Notes: a model not told the origin generated them from the sequence alone. A stretch of 64,000 bases of DNA from Trileptium ribeirensis (GCA_030248225.1 JASANE010000200.1:1-64000); one strand, 5' to 3'; counted from the first letter of the stretch, positions 22,300 to 36,720 are shown. Translations and numbers: made by a program.

Positions 22300-25200
22300 G
22301 TGAGTAAGTATGGATTCGAATCGATGGAATTTGACAAGATCAAAAGCCGAAGCGGCGCTTCGACCACCAAAAATTTAAGAGCACAAGAAATCGAGTTGTG
22401 TGTTCGGAGTTCAGAATAAATTAACGTGTAACTTGCGCGTCTAACTTTCTATTCAAAAGTATAGGAATTGCGCGAGCGACACATAATATTGCCCTAGGCA
22501 CCGAGCAACTTCTGTGAAGACCAAAGTTAGACCGATGGTCCGACATCATAAATCCAGCGTGTAAAAAGCGGGGCTCTTGCACGGCCTACCCGTTTGACAG
22601 TTGTCCAGTAGCTCTACAGTTTGACGAAAATATAAACTTTACGGACTTTCAAACTATTTTGGGAAGGTGGATTTGAGTAATTTGAGTAAGGAGCGTCTAT
22701 TTTCCGAAGGTATAACATAATGAATGATCGAAATTTATTATGACCTACTTCTTACCAACAAATGCTTGCGCGCATAGAGCGATTCATGGACAAGCTGTGG
22801 AAAGGATAAACGTAAAGTGGTCACTAAGAACCGATGTTGTCAACGTTACAAATTAAAAGTAGTTGGAACGGTGCTATCGCAACCGTGTCCAACCCTGAAG
22901 GGGCTCTCAAAAATTATTGTTGAATTTTGCAGTAACCAATAACGCATTCCTGTGGTCACCGCTTCAGCCATAGCACTGTTACTGCTTTTGTAGCCTCGTA
23001 TAGAGATTTAATTGTTCTTGAATGCGGCACGCTTTGTCTGTCTATAAAATCATAGGGATACCAACGAACTGGCAATTGGTCACATCTGGAATTGTGTGAT
23101 ATTAAAACGGGCTTGCTGATGTATTAGGTATTGCAAAATGGGGCGTGCATAAGTGCGTCCGACCTTGTGTAACTTACTAGCTACATAGCTGTCCTGCAAT
23201 GAAAACAGTAGAGCATTATAGCTCAAACATTATCGATCAAGCACCACACTAGGAGAGACTAGATTAAATCAGTTCATAAGTTCGGAAGAGAGTTAGTTTT
23301 AGTTTGGCGTCTTACTGGAAATCATACATAAGAAAATCACGGTAGCAAATGTTTTAAATCGTTGTACTTTATAATGTGTTCTACCATACACGTAGCATTA
23401 TTATCTATCTGCATTTCCGTGGTGGTTTCGTCTACAAGGTTTTGCTGTTGTCCGTCTCAATTTGGCATGTTTTTTCCGTCCTTAAAGCGTTGCATTTATT
23501 GAGAACATTAGCCTTTCTGGTCATAACCGACAAAGTACAAACTTTGCGTTCAGGCTTTTCCCCAAAGAACTGTGAAACGAGCAAATTTCGATGCAAGATG
23601 GGACATATTTTTTTCCGAGTTCACTAGCTGATCTTGGCATCGCATGCTTGACTTATCAGACAAAATTAGTGAAAACCTGATCTTGATTTAGCATCGCTGT
23701 ATCTCGCTCTCTGTTAGTGTGTCGAGCATTTTTGTCATTGTCTGTGCGATAACATATCGCCCTGTCACAATACGTTGATCAGTGATTTTCTTTTGATAAT
23801 TTCTTGCCTATTACATGCCCTGTTACGTGTATATATTTTGAAATAAAATCCAGAAAACAATCTCTTACTGTGTCTAGCGTTCGTTTCTGGCAGTGTCTAT
23901 ATGTTGCATGTTTTGTCCGACCAGACTGGTCAGCGATTCACTCTACGGCCTGCGGATACGAGATCCCAAGCCCTAACGTGCATCGTGAGCCATTTAGCAC
24001 TAACACGGAGAGAAATAGAATTCGAGAATAAGGTCTTCGAAAATTGGCAAAAAATTATAAAACACACCACCAGTTACAAAATTATTTTCGAAAACGTTAG
24101 CTCAAACCAGTTAATTTCAAGTAACCTACAAAATTATACGTCCGACGCAAAACTAACAGGGACTGAAGGGGGCCAAAATGGTCAATCCACTTTTCAGAGC
24201 ATTTGTGCCTGAAGAAACACAGTTTCGATTTAGAACGCGAACTTGCAGGGCAAATGAATTTCACTTAAGATAACTTGTTCTATATTTATATACATAAATA
24301 TAAAATCTACATAAACGTGGACGTATTCACAAATATCTCGTATATATAACAGTAACTAAACTATTAGATATAGCATAACATAACAATATTATATGTACGT
24401 AAGTATAACGGTACCTAGGCAAGGTATTTCGCATCTATAGAATTCTGCTGCATTTCGTAAAAGATTTATTAGGTGGTGTATTTTTAACGAAAATTTCAAG
24501 CTGACAAGTTTCACGGACTTAACGCCTTTTTAACAAAACAGCATTGTCGGTTTTTAAATTTATACGAGAGAAAATTACAACTCTTTTCATATCACCACTT
24601 CTCCATTATCATAATCTACAATATTCACCTCGTGCAAAATGTTACATTTGAAATAAAAAATGTAGCTGTTTGCTGGCAATAAATCATATATGACGTTGAA
24701 GTGTATTGTTACATTTTCGTAAAAGCCTGGATATATCGAAAATTAACCATTATATAACGCTATATCCTATTTAAATAATTTACAGTAAATATAATAGATT
24801 TTTCCTTCAATCATATTTCAGTTGTGTTCAGTCACGAAGTTGTGGAAGGCTTTCATAAATAAATGCTGCCATTAGACTTTAAAATGAAAATTCGATTTGT
24901 TTCAGAAATTTTCGTTTCAGGTAATCGTGACGGACAAGCCAGTACAGTTTTCTGTTGGAGGTATACCCCTGTGCCTTATTGATATCTATAAGAATTATGT
25001 TAAATCATCCGTTTCTTAGAAATGTTGGAGACAGCTAAGTCAAAGCACGTTACCCTGCTTTTGGAAAATCTAACAGCGCATAATGGATCAAAAAAGATTA
25101 TGCCCAGGACGTTGCATGGTATTTAACACAACATTTCACCATTGAATATCTATGCGTAGATAAAACCATTCTCATTTAAGAATACTCCAGAACACATTTC

Positions 25201-26149
25201 AACAAACCATTGCAGTTTAATTTCGAGAAGTTAAGTTAATACCACAACTTTGTTTTGTTCTTTTCATTTAAATATCATTATATAAACCAAACTTTTAGGA
25301 GATTCTCGTGTAGGTAACATCCTGAACACGCAGGACGCAATCCATAACGTAAATGCGCAATATAGTTTGAGTATTAATATCGCTGATGACGGTGACCGTT
25401 GTGTCTGCAACTTATGTTAAAGAACAGTAAGAACGGCAAAATCATACTTTAAAACGACTGCTAAAGTTTTTGCAGTTATCCAGTGTAGTTCAAGATTTTG
25501 TTCAGTAGTTAAAAAATAAAACTAACTTACGGTGACTTAAATCTCATAAATGTATTCGAGGAATGTGTCCTGTGGTGAATTGTTACAATTTTGCCGAAGG
25601 CAAATTAGTTATGTTCTGTTCACCTGGACTTGCTACACAATAGGAATGAAACGTTTGGTGAACTTCAATTATAAATTATTGCAACAGTATGACGTATACG
25701 TGTCAACTTGGCGCGGCGAAGAGGTAAATAAGAAGCTTTGTTCCGGTTAATAAATTTCCAGGTGACATCATAACGCAAAAGGTCATAGCTTGATTATGCA
25801 TATATTATTTGAAATAAGAAATCCTTACTATTAAGATGCTGTAGCAATTCATTTATAGTTAGGTTTATGTTCATCATATTTTTCTGTCATCAAAAAGATT
25901 ACGTAATTTGACTACATATTAGAGTATAGGTACGCTGAGGACGCAATACTTATTCCTTTTGTGTTCAGCAAACATTCATTGGGCCAAAACAATGTTTGGC
26001 CGCTATAGTTCGGGAATTCAAAGATGGAATTCAAGAAAGACAAAAATGTTGCATATATAGATCCATTTAAGTGTTTATGGAAACCCAAAATACGTGTTAT
26101 TTTTGATACACAATAACGTTGTCAAATTTTGCTAAGTCGTTCATTCCTA
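22300..26149. other. Long stretch without supported genes
   Basis: AT-rich throughout. Frames at 23376-23627, 23901-24212 and 25550-25750 have no motif, and most lack convincing splice signals. The 23901 frame contains a charged stretch (ALTRREIEFENKVFENWQKI) that might be an exon, but I cannot support it. Confidence 0.35.
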
Positions 26150-26280
26150 ACCATAAGCTTTTACTTTATCTTTAACTCATTTTGAGTCAAATTTTTTACT
26201 ATTGAGTCGGTTTTTAACCATAAGCTTGAGTTTAACTTTAACTCAATTTGAGTAAAATTTTTAAATCAATCTGAGTGAAG
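26150..26280. repeat. ~65-bp direct repeat, two copies
   Basis: CCATAAGCTT followed by TTTAACTCA and TTTGAGT(C/A)AAATTTTT occurs at 26152-26205 and again at 26217-26275. Confidence 0.6.
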
Positions 26281-26514
26281 CTTGATGCATTGCGTTCTCG
26301 TATTACAAAAAGCTAGATAGCGTGTTTCCAACAGTAAATTTCCATGATTGATAAGTAGTAAAGAATCTTTAAAATGAACGTGCCGTATCGCTTTGATTCT
26401 AAATAGCATTTTCAGTATTATTAATGGTACTGTTTGAAGTTAAACTCGACAAATTCAACCCTCTTGGCCTATGTAATGCTCACCTTTAATACCTGACATT
26501 GTATCAGTATTTAA

Positions 26515-27010
26515 AAGAAATATTTTCTAATATATTTAGAAAATTTTTCTTAATATAGTGTAGAAAATATTCCTTATCATTATAAGGCAAAATTTCCTTA
26601 AGATAATGATTAGGCTCTTTTCCATTAATTTTGCTGATGTTGGTATCAATCGATGAGGCGGTTCAGAAAATACTCATTTTACTTATACCCGTGAAAATTT
26701 TTTCCACTTTCTGAGGTCACAATGGTCCCCCTTTGGGAACCCAAAAAGGTGTTTCTTCGGAATATAATCATGTTATAAAAAATTATGATAATTAGATGTA
26801 GGAAATTTTTCCGTGCTAATTAGTTAGCAAATCATTCCTATTACTAAGATCCTATTAATATTATTATCCTATTATTATTATAAAGAAAAATTCCTTTCAT
26901 ATGTAGGAATGAAGTCATAAAGTAAAAATTGGCTGAATAGTAGGGAAATTAGTACAGAATATTCGGTACTAATTTCTATATATTGAAGGTACAATTTCCT
27001 ATAATATATA
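26515..27010. repeat. AT-rich region dense in short palindromes
   Basis: Several short inverted repeats lie close together, for example CCTTATCATTATAAGG at about 26572, AGGAAATTTTTCC at about 26801, and TTAGTAC...GGTACTAA around 26949-26974. Their origin is unknown; they may be stacked fragments of palindromic elements. Confidence 0.4.
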
Positions 27011-27283
27011 AAGCAATAATTTTCAAATTCAAAAATTTTAATGTATTACACAGACAGCAGCCAATAACAAGACATAACACATAATATATTTATATTTAGC
27101 AAACAAATAAAATGACGCAGACTTAGATTTTCGCATAAGAATTTTCTCACAAAAATGCTTGAGTCGGATCCAGGTTTTTGAAACAATGGTAATCCGTAAA
27201 TAAGAACTGAATTTAAATACAAGTTGTGCTTGGAGGGACTCAGATGTCACATAGATTAAGTTTTGGTTTACAATTCTCTATTA

Positions 27284-27880
27284 TCTAGTTATCACAGTCA
27301 CCCCAACAGACACCAACTCATGGACAGTAGTAAAACAGCACGGAGCGGACAGATTGAAAATAATGCACTACTGCATTTCCGTATCTATCGAAAAAGTAAA
27401 GGTAGTATCTTTCACCTACAGCACAAAACATCTTTTACTCTATGCACAAAAAATCTTGTGTCTTACCACGAGCTCGTGCATCTTCATCGTGATAAAATTC
27501 CCAACTGCTGGTGACCGGTACATTTGTATAATGGCGCATTCAAAATTTTTTTACATATGAATTCTTCTTATCATGAAACTGCATAACTTAGCCTAAACAA
27601 GTTTTAACCTTTGGTGGTCTTCCCGCCGACTGTCTTAGCCACCATGTGCATGTCAGTACGCAGTATTGTACAGTAGGCAGGAGCAAACAATTTTTTAAGT
27701 CGACGCCATTACAACTTACAAATATTTAATTACGGATTTGGGGACCTAATTTTGAACGTCGCAGATACGCCAACTTGAGTAAAAGCTGTGGTTTACCAGA
27801 ATTGCCAAAGTTAATGTCGGGTGCCATGGTAGCTAATCGGGAACTGGAGTTGTTTCGTCGCGTCAGGTACCATGATACGA
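27284..27880. repeat. Dispersed repeat, copy 1 (pair with 32590-33205)
   Basis: Landmarks shared in order with 32590-33205: AGTTATCACAGTCACCCCAA, CCTTTGGTGGT, GCAGTATTGTACAGTAGG, TCGACGCCAT and TTGCCAAAGTTA. Divergence is considerable and no frame is conserved. Confidence 0.75.
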
Positions 27881-28913
27881 AGTTACTACTTGTTGCCCAT
27901 GCCAAGTTGCGTCGGCGTGTGAGACGGCACGTCTGCTAGGGCGGCGTAGGGGAGGGGGTAACCGTTATGAAATTTTCAGTGTAAAAGTTTAGAAATTTCT
28001 AGAAAATAAGAATTTTCCCAAGTTTCGCAATATTTGACATCTTGCGCCAATTTTCCGCGAAATTTAGCTAACGTCAGCTAATTGTCTTAAAATTTATTAT
28101 GCGCCTTCGCGTCTTATTATTTTCTGTACGAAAGGGAAGGAGTAAAGTGCAGGGCTTCGGAGGGCTAAATATGGCTTAAGGCTCCGATAGTTGGAGGTAA
28201 ACGTTCCCACATTGTTCGCAGTTATGATATAAACTGTGCCTGTTTCGAAAGCAGGGGTTGAGGAACTTTATGTTTCAACCTAAAATCAGCTGGAATTTCC
28301 GCTATTGGGTTGAAGTGTGGTAAAAACCACTCCGAGAAATGTTTCAATAATGAAATATTCCTATACCTTAGCTAACGGTCGAGGGTGAGGGGATTACCTC
28401 CTAAGGGTAAGACCTCTCCCAAGCCAAATTTATCACCCGAAGACTCCGAAATCCCGCCTTTTCCCCACCACACTCGAAATTGGAAAAGTGTGAGTTTCTT
28501 AAAATTTCAAAGATTTACCTCTACGGCATACCCCTCCCCCACTCCACAAAGACCGTCAACCCCTAAACTGACGCACCTTCGACACATGTGACATATGCAT
28601 TATACATTAATTTTGAAAGCTGGATATATTTAGATTTAGCTACTCCAAGCTACAATATTCTGTGAGCTAATCCGTTTTGCCTATAATTTTCAGCTACATA
28701 AATCATTACGTTAGCACACATTAAACCGAGGTTATCCTTTTGAAATAGGGAAACGTTAAAATTCTTTGACTACATTAAAATCATCTTTTATATATTGTGT
28801 ACCAAGTCTAGTTCTAGCCCTGTGGTATGCCCAGTGCACCGTTTTTTCGTTACGGCACCTTTACTACATCGGGATAATTCGGGGGCTCCCTAAACGCGGC
28901 CTTCCGCGGGTGC
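27881..28913. other. Nothing firm
   Basis: Contains a pyrimidine-rich patch near 28395-28570 that gives a proline-rich open frame without other support. No repeat or gene was identified. Confidence 0.35.
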
Positions 28914-29077
28914 TCACAGCCAGGTGGCAAAACGACCTTTGGTGGGACGGAAGTAGCTGAGAACATCTCGGTTGGTTATACGCTGCAAGATATCGATTCG
29001 TAAAAATTCGATGTCGGACTTCGAACGATGCCCAACACGGTACTCAGGAGGCTCTATGCCACGAATTTCAGTAAGTC
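28914..29077 (-). CDS. Candidate last exon of an unknown minus-strand gene
   Basis: Acceptor GAATATTCTAG opens 53 codons in the long frame, ending at TGA 28916-28914. The peptide contains GIEPPEYRVGH, SKSDIEFLRIDILQRITN and FRPTKGRFATWL, with balanced codon use. The frame is also open upstream to 29342, so the exon may be longer. No AATAAA was found close downstream. The family is unknown. Confidence 0.35.
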
Positions 29078-29640
29078 CTAGAATATTCGACTCACAAAGG
29101 CAACAGATTAATCGAACCTGGACTCTGACTATTGTACTTGGTAATTTTAAGTGAGGGCGATGTTTCACAAGCAATGAAACAATAAGCAGGTTCATTCGGC
29201 CCCAAAGGCAGCTCCTCCCTTCGCTGGCGACTTTCTCTGGAATCTTTTCTTCATGCTCCACGAAAGAAAAGGCGCGCGCAGAATAACGGTGAAGAGAAAA
29301 AGAAAGCCTAAAAGAAATCGAATACACTATGTATAAAAGCAAACATTTCTTTCGGTCAGAATTTGTCCTCGACCGGCACCGATACTACATGGGGCAGTTC
29401 GGTTTTATAGACTATGTTTATCCCCCAAGTTTTTCGTTTTGTAGCCGGCATACATATATACGTGCAAAACCATAACTATGCACACAATATCTAATATTTT
29501 CAATAGTAAAATTGCTGGTTTCAATATAAGATTATATAATACATTATCGCTGGATTTATTTTATATGGTTCTTTACACGATTTGAGCGTTCAGCAGGAAA
29601 TCCTTTGCCATTTTGTCATATTAGTTAATCAGCACAATAA

Positions 29641-29796
29641 ATGGAGATGTCCGCCAGCCAAGATTTCTTTGATCTTACTGCCAAGAATGGCATTGTCAAA
29701 GGAAATTTCCGTTGTGCGACCGAAATATGTGTGCAGTCGGAGCAGGACTTTTGGACACAACGGATTTTGTGCACAGTTTTCACCCCAATAAAGTGA
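29641..29796 (+). CDS. Short ORF or first exon, 51 codons, unknown
   Basis: ATG at 29641, with a second in-frame ATG at 29647, to TGA at 29794-29796. It contains SQDFFDLTAKNGIVKGNF and SEQDFWTQRILCTVF. The amino-acid balance looks protein-like, but there is no recognised domain and no clear donor. It could be a small gene or part of an exon. Confidence 0.25.
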   Translation: MEMSASQDFFDLTAKNGIVKGNFRCATEICVQSEQDFWTQRILCTVFTPIK

Positions 29797-31030
29797 AAAA
29801 AGTACAATTTAAAATTGTCAATTTAACAACTCTGAACACAATGCTACCGCACGCAGTGCAGTTCAAAAGTGTACTGAAGCAATACAAAAGCTGATGCATG
29901 ATTGAAACAGACGGAAATCCTTTTCAGCGAGAGCAATTCGCATGTCACTAATACCAGACTTTAAAATCTTTGACCAAATTTTGTCCGTTTACGTTTGCAA
30001 TATGGACTTTTAAAGTGTATGGACTCTCTGAATTCGCTCTCTACATATGGTGAATCATAATTAAGACCCTTAGACGACGCCAAGACCATAGGTGTTCCCA
30101 AAGGACGCCACCCTACCGTGCACTCCCCCACATTTCTCACCCACGACCTTTTCGAAGCTCACGTATTTGGCGCGCATAAATCTCTGAAATTCCACAAATT
30201 GTTGTGTAGATCATAAATTTGACATCCTTCAAACACAAAGGCGTATCCAGGGGGTTCTATGATGTCTAGACCCCCTTTTCCGTCAAAAAACATTTCATCT
30301 GTCTTGTTGTCGAAAGAAAGGAAGAATTACGTCAGTAATGCAATTCATCGTGAAGGAACTTTTTATATACAAAATTCGCTCAATTTTAATACATAAAAGT
30401 AAATATACATATATAAATTTTGCTAAAATTGCCATAGGATGAGCAATTATAGATCATTTTCGTTGCCAGGTAACCGCGAATGCGTGAAATAAAGAGTTTT
30501 GTTGCACCCCTTTTCGCCGACAGCGTGGCTTGAAGCTTTCTAAATTCTGCTACGCTTCTGAATGTTAACCTTCAAGTCGCCCCTCTCAAACATAAATCCT
30601 TTGCACACCTCTGGCAAAGGCTCATGCTTAACACAAAGAGAACCCTATAGCATTTCAATTCTGCTACTTAAAATTACATTGAAACGAAGAAAGCAATGGT
30701 TTAGGATAACTGTCGACAAAATTTCTGTCGCCAGACTTGTTACTATACAATTTGACCCCACCAGATATTTTCTGCCACCAGCTTCCGAAGCGGAAGCTCC
30801 TTTCGGCACCAACGTATTGCCAACCCAATGACCAAACAAGTTCCAAGTAAAATATTATACAAATTGTTTGGTATCCTAAAGACAAATCTGAAATATTTCA
30901 ATGAACAGTTACGCAAACATAATCACATTTTTAATTTATCCCACTTCCTTGCGTAAATCGCTAATGCAGTGATCGTTGAAATTTTTATTAGCTTTCTCTC
31001 TATATGCGTTTCCTTCTACGTTTGCAAAAG
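29797..31030. other. Nothing firm
   Basis: Open frames on both strands at 30562-30885 overlap each other and have no motif. No repeat was identified. Confidence 0.35.
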
Positions 31031-31169
31031 ATTTACCGCTCGGCCGCTTGAACATAGATCGTTTGGCGCCGAGGCTCGTACGCTATTCAAAACTGTGGCT
31101 CGGCTGATTAAGGAACCTCGTAAACCCAGCGGCTACGCACATGATACCGCTCGCCGAAACATAACCTAG
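31031..31169 (+). CDS. Possible last exon, unknown
   Basis: After an acceptor-like CTACGTTTGCAAAAG the frame is open for 45 codons to TAG 31167-31169, with RPLEHRSFGAEARTLFKTVA and KPSGYAHDTARRN. The local base composition is more GC-rich than its surroundings. There is no partner exon or domain. Confidence 0.2.
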
Positions 31170-32589
31170 GGTAGCGCACCACCTCATAATGCGGCATCAA
31201 ATGTGATAAACTACGTGGGGAAGGACTAACAGAATTAAACATTTCTTTAATATATTTCATTTATAACTATCTACACCGCTCGTTGTCCTACACAACTGCT
31301 GGAGCACCAACCATTGTTCCGCGGTGTAGCGAATACGTTTATTTAAAATATTCAAGACCACAAAGCACCTAAGACCTAACACTTGACAAACAACTAAAAA
31401 TGCATATCACAGCATTATTTGTGTCAAAAACTAATACAACAAAATAGCACATAGCCCAAAATCGAGTGCACCAATGTAAAAAGGACAAGATGCTTTGCTG
31501 GTAGGTAGCATTAGAGCTTTGTATTCTACATGCCATAGTACTCTAGATTCCGTGAAATGTACTGAAATGTTTTAAGTACACATTATTTGTGCCAAAAACT
31601 ATGTTAAAACCGAACAACTAAGGATAGGTAACATTTTTAATATGAAGCCTGAAATTCGAGGTATACTAAAAACATCCTTCCCACTTTATATGTCATTAAA
31701 TTTGTGAGGTTGCCCTCTTTATAGAGGGCATATCATACCCAATGCGTGGCCTTCCTAGACCAAACCTATATAGGTATAGGACGACGTGCCAGACCATATA
31801 CAGGAGGCCCAATAAGAGTATTAGAATAGAATATCATTAGTTCCTGGAAAATTTAGAAAAATAACTGACCAGACAATCGGACATAAAGACGGAAAAATTT
31901 TTATGTGCCCATATTACTAATGTATCTTTGCCTCGCTCGATACTCAATGACAACAAATTCCGCAGGTTTCTGTAGAAAATAGTTGGTATAAAAGGATGAC
32001 TGATAATTGAAAATTAACTTGGAATCTCGACTTTTTGAGCTATAAATAATGTCGCGAACAAGCTAGGATAATCATAAAGAGCCGAGAAAACATTAAATTT
32101 CAATATACTGCCAGCAGTACCTACGTATATATAATAGATGAAATACTATAATGCCGTTCTCCTGATCCGGAAATTCAGACATAGTTGTGATACTTACATA
32201 TACCTAAAAAGTCCTTGATCTTTTGTCGTGGGCAGGGTGGTTCAGCCAACAACGGACGCCATCCTATGCACCTGGCGCTGCAGCTTTTTGTAAAAAAATA
32301 ACGTAGTTGGCTTGTTTCTAGGTAATAATATGACAATGAATTGCTATAATTACGGCTGCTAACATCTTGGGTCATTTAATGCTCGTAAAGTTTTAGTGCC
32401 GTGCCAGGGTTTTAGCAGAATTGAAACTTTTATTTTTTTATCTCTAAATCTATTGTGGTTGGTATGTATTTCCTAAGACGTCTCTAGTTGGACGGTCGGA
32501 TTCAACAGGTTTATATGTTGTTTTGTCAGCATTCAAAGCTGGAACCTGCATTTCTTTATGCTCAGTTTACATAAGTTACGAGTCTGTAT
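31170..32589. other. Nothing firm
   Basis: AT-rich, with no supported coding exon. The minus-strand frame at 32175-32375 has no motif. Confidence 0.35.
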
Positions 32590-33205
32590 TGTCCAGTTAT
32601 CAGAGTCACCCCAAATGAGATCCAAACTCACATTTAATAGCAAATTAAGATAGAGGTGATAACACCATGAGCGGAGATGTTGAAAGATGCATTAAGGGAT
32701 TATAACTTGTTAATCAGCTGAAACAGCTTGAACACTGCTTATTTTTTCGACGGCTATGGATTTTTTACAGTACAAATCTTCTTTTAATCTCAGCACGAGG
32801 AAATAAAGCAGGTCTATAGTACACGAACCCGTGTATATTTATCGTTAAAACCGCTGGTAACCAGTGTATTTACGTTATAGCACATTCAACCTTTCTACCT
32901 GCGACCTCTTCTTTATCATATGAAGGTATAGCTCAGTCTGAGCCAGGCCTTTGGTGGTTCTTCACGAGATTTTCTTGGCCGCCATTTCAGCACGGAGTAT
33001 TGTACTGTAGGTCGGAGGAAATAATTTCGTTTAGCTCGACGCCATCGAAACCCACAAGCCTTATTTACAGATTTGGCTACCCAATTCAGACTTCACAAAT
33101 ACGTAAATCTGAGTAGATGCTACGGCTTACGAGAACTTCCAAAGTTAGCGCCGGGTACCCGGGTAGTTCAGCCAGATGGAGTACCCAGGTTGCGATTTAC
33201 AACCC
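32590..33205. repeat. Dispersed repeat, copy 2 (pair with 27284-27880)
   Basis: Same orientation and landmark order as copy 1 (AGTTATCAGAGTCACCCCAA, CCTTTGGTGGT, GGAGTATTGTACTGTAGG, CTCGACGCCAT). Confidence 0.75.
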
Positions 33206-34985
33206 GATGCTCATGCGTATTCTTGGGCTGGTACAATAAAAATGTGTTTCAGTATTATAACGTAACCAATTTATAGTAACAAGATGAATATCATAAACTC
33301 AAAACCTGGGTAAATATATTCAGTAATAATGACAAACGATATTTCACTTTTCTGTCACTTGGCAACTATTTCCCAACATTAATAACCCACCGTCGATAGC
33401 CATTTTTAAGCACAACCTATATCACAACCTATCACACTAGCGCTGTCGTAAAGCTGAAAAAGAGCCAGTTTCTATTTAATGTCTGCATGAACCCCAGGAA
33501 GCTCTCGAAGGTAATAACCTAAATAATCATGCACCGTGAAATATTCAGCAATATATATACTAGTGGAGACTGGAACTATTGTCATATTACATAAACATAC
33601 ATGACGATATCAACGTTTTGGTTTTATGTTACTGTTCCAACCTTTCTGTCCGTTATTTAGAAGAGCTCAAAGTGGCACGGATCCTACGTTCATATGAGGT
33701 CTTGTAAGCTGTGAAAATTTGTGCCAAATCAGAAACTTCTAAACTCAAATCTAGGCCTAAAGAATATTATATATATATAGAATATATATATATATAAGAG
33801 AATAAGAGATAATAATATATAGAATAAGAGATATATATATATACTTCACCATTTATTACAGAAATATCGTGATTAATAAAATTTAGCCATATCCAACAAA
33901 ACGGTCTGGAATTTATACATGTTGCATAAAATTATTCTGCATTAGCTATGTTTGACTATCACCAATGTATTGATTGTAACATAGATCATTGGACATGATC
34001 TAAAATAGGATGATCCATATTGCGTTCTTTGAGTTTTATAAAAAAATTAATATTTTTTGTCGTTTTTTCAGAAAAACATATAATAGAAAGATCATCACGG
34101 CTGCTGGACTCAGTTTATACATCTATAATAGGAACCTACAGGGTGTCATTCAAATGTTGAAGTTTGGGAACGACGAATCTGTTCATACAAATAATTCAAA
34201 TGCCAAATTGTAGCTGCTCCATTTATGACATAAAGAGCAGATAAATTAATGTTTGAAATAAACAGCTTGTTAAACACGTCAGTAATAGACAATGTGAGTA
34301 CTATCGAGTATTATACTTGAAGAACTATGTTACAGTTGTTGTGTAACGTACACGTTTAAGGTTATGATTTCATCTTATGACGGATCCACAAGTATTCACG
34401 GCGTGTAACACTATCAATATGATGTGCAAAAACATTATAGATTATTGAAACAGATCGAGCGTAGTGAGCTGAGTTTCCTCAAATGTAAAAATTTTAGTGT
34501 AGAAGAATTTGTTTCGCCGTCTGCTAGTCGGATAAACTCTCGACCAGATTGATGATTTTTCGCTATTTTTATCAAGTGTAAATTAAATAAAATTGTGGTC
34601 CTCGCTATATAATCGCTCTGCACCCATGACTTCCTACCTAAATTTTCACAAAACTGACACGAATTGAAAACTTGATTTTGACATTTTGGGTCGGCCAACA
34701 TGTTAGGTTATAAATCTAGCTAAAGACATCAGACCGATAATTGCGACCGGCAAGGGCTACAACTCTTAAGTTATGCATTTTAGAGAAGTACGTTACGAGC
34801 TATGGACCAAACTTTAAAAAATATCCCCATAAAAGTGAAAATACCAAAATTGTTATAAAGCAACATTGTTGTTTGTTGGAGTAAATGATAGGATGAAAGG
34901 GCTATTTAACCCCCTAGACAAGTTGACTCAATTGTTTTAACCCACCCTAGATCAGGTGCGTAATTGAAACGGAGCGAGCAACTAC
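33206..34985. other. Nothing firm apart from an AT microsatellite
   Basis: A TATATA-rich simple repeat with AGAATAAGAGATA interruptions lies at about 33765-33842. The rest is AT-rich with no supported exon. Confidence 0.45.
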
Positions 34986-36720
34986 CAATACAGGTTTTGA
35001 TAAGGGCATCCCCTCAGCTTTCGTGAATGAGGGAAAATGCGTTTTAGTTGTATCAAAAATTACGCTTCGTATCAAAAATGTTTAATGTTCGCCTGGAGAA
35101 GATCTACAACTTTGCAGACCAACGGGTTTTTCATCAAAATCGCTTATAGAGAGGCACCAAAGGGGGTCCCAAAAGGACCCATTTTTACCCTTTATTTTAA
35201 GATAATCTTTAATAAGCATTATATGGTCACTATAAAAGCTTTTGAGGTCACTGAAAACAATGAAGTGATTCACTTGAACATATCTGTGACCAGCATACCC
35301 TTTTAGAATGGTACTGAGGCCATAGGGACCATTTCACCCAAGAACTATTCATGATTTCGTCAGTTTTGTTTGATGCACCTTTTTTGGAATGATACCACAC
35401 GGATCTCCCTCACCCAAGAAGTATGCATTGATTCTGGGATTTTCAAAACGCAATGTTACAAGTCGTTGCATTTTTGGTTATAGATTTCCTAGAGTGTATA
35501 TGTGACTAATGTAGACGTTTCGGAGTGTACTGTATTTAATAAAACCCTCCTGAGCCATCCATGATTCCGTGATTTTAAACCAAATGTTACAAGATTTTGC
35601 ACTTGTCGTTATAAATTTTTTTCAGGATACTGAAAACGATAACGATTGATTTGAATGTATCTGGGACCAATATACCTTTATTGGCATGATGCTGCGAGCC
35701 CTGGGACATTGATTTAGGCATGATGTTGTAGGTTCCAATCAATGCTGCAACGTTTTCAATCTGCAAACATAAAGTTTTCGATGCTAGGAAAATGATGAAT
35801 TCGTCCGACCGTATCTGTTACTATAAAGTCGCTTACTTGTAGTGATAGCGCTCGTGGGTTGACCACCTTTTAGTATAAAGGCTGGCTTCTCCAAGCTGTG
35901 CGAGGGTTCTTTTTGGTTCTACCCCCGCTTGCCCCGTACCAGGGACATTTTTGACTCCCTATGATTCTGGTCCCTCACGATATACAAAGCCAGTCATGAA
36001 ACCTAAAAACGAGAGTGATATGTTAGGTGTCCCACCCACCACAACATTTGACGATTCCGTATTTCCAATGTAAACCAGTATTTTGTTTCTCCTGTTATTA
36101 CAAAGGTTTTCGAGGGTGCTGAAAACGATAGAGCGATTGATCTGAGCATATCTATAACCGACAAGTCCTTTTTGGAAACGTATTGTATGCCAAGGGACCT
36201 CCTCCCGGCAAGAACTATGCAAGATTTAGTGATTTTCAATGTAACGTAATATTTTGTTGCATCTGCTATAACAAAGAGTTCTGAAGATGCTGAAAACGAT
36301 GAAGTGATTTCATTTGAGTGTATCTGTGACAGATGTAGATTTTTGGAACGATAATGTATTTCTTAGTACCTCTCTTCCCTTGAGCTATGAATGATTCCGT
36401 AAATTCCAACACAATGGTATATATAATTTCTTGCATTTATGCTGAAAACAATGACATGCTTCATTCACACGCATCTGTTACCAAAACAACCTTTTTGGCA
36501 TAATACTGCATGCACCGGGATCCCCCTTTCATTTATGGATGATTTTGTGGGTTTCAATGTAATGGCGTATTTCTCAAATCTGGGGATAATAGGTTTTCGA
36601 GGCTAGTAGAAATGAGTTGGTTCGTTCGAACGCATCTGCGACTATAAACGTCGCTTGCTCGCAGCGAAATTGTGAGTTGATTCCTTTCTAGTATGACAGT
36701 ATAGCTGGTGATTTATTGCT
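34986..36720. repeat. Family B ~165-185-bp degenerate repeats, copy 1
   Basis: About eight diverged units carry the landmarks TGCTGAAAACGATG, GTGATT...TTTGA, GTATCTGTGACC, CTTTTTGGAA and a CCAAGA.CTATG.ATGATT block. The stretch 34986-36001 pairs with 41890-42764 plus 43626-43943, so the array was duplicated as a block. At 35677-35700 the sequence AATATACCTTTATTGGCATG is the uninterrupted form of the site occupied by the hAT-like element in the other copy. Confidence 0.75.
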
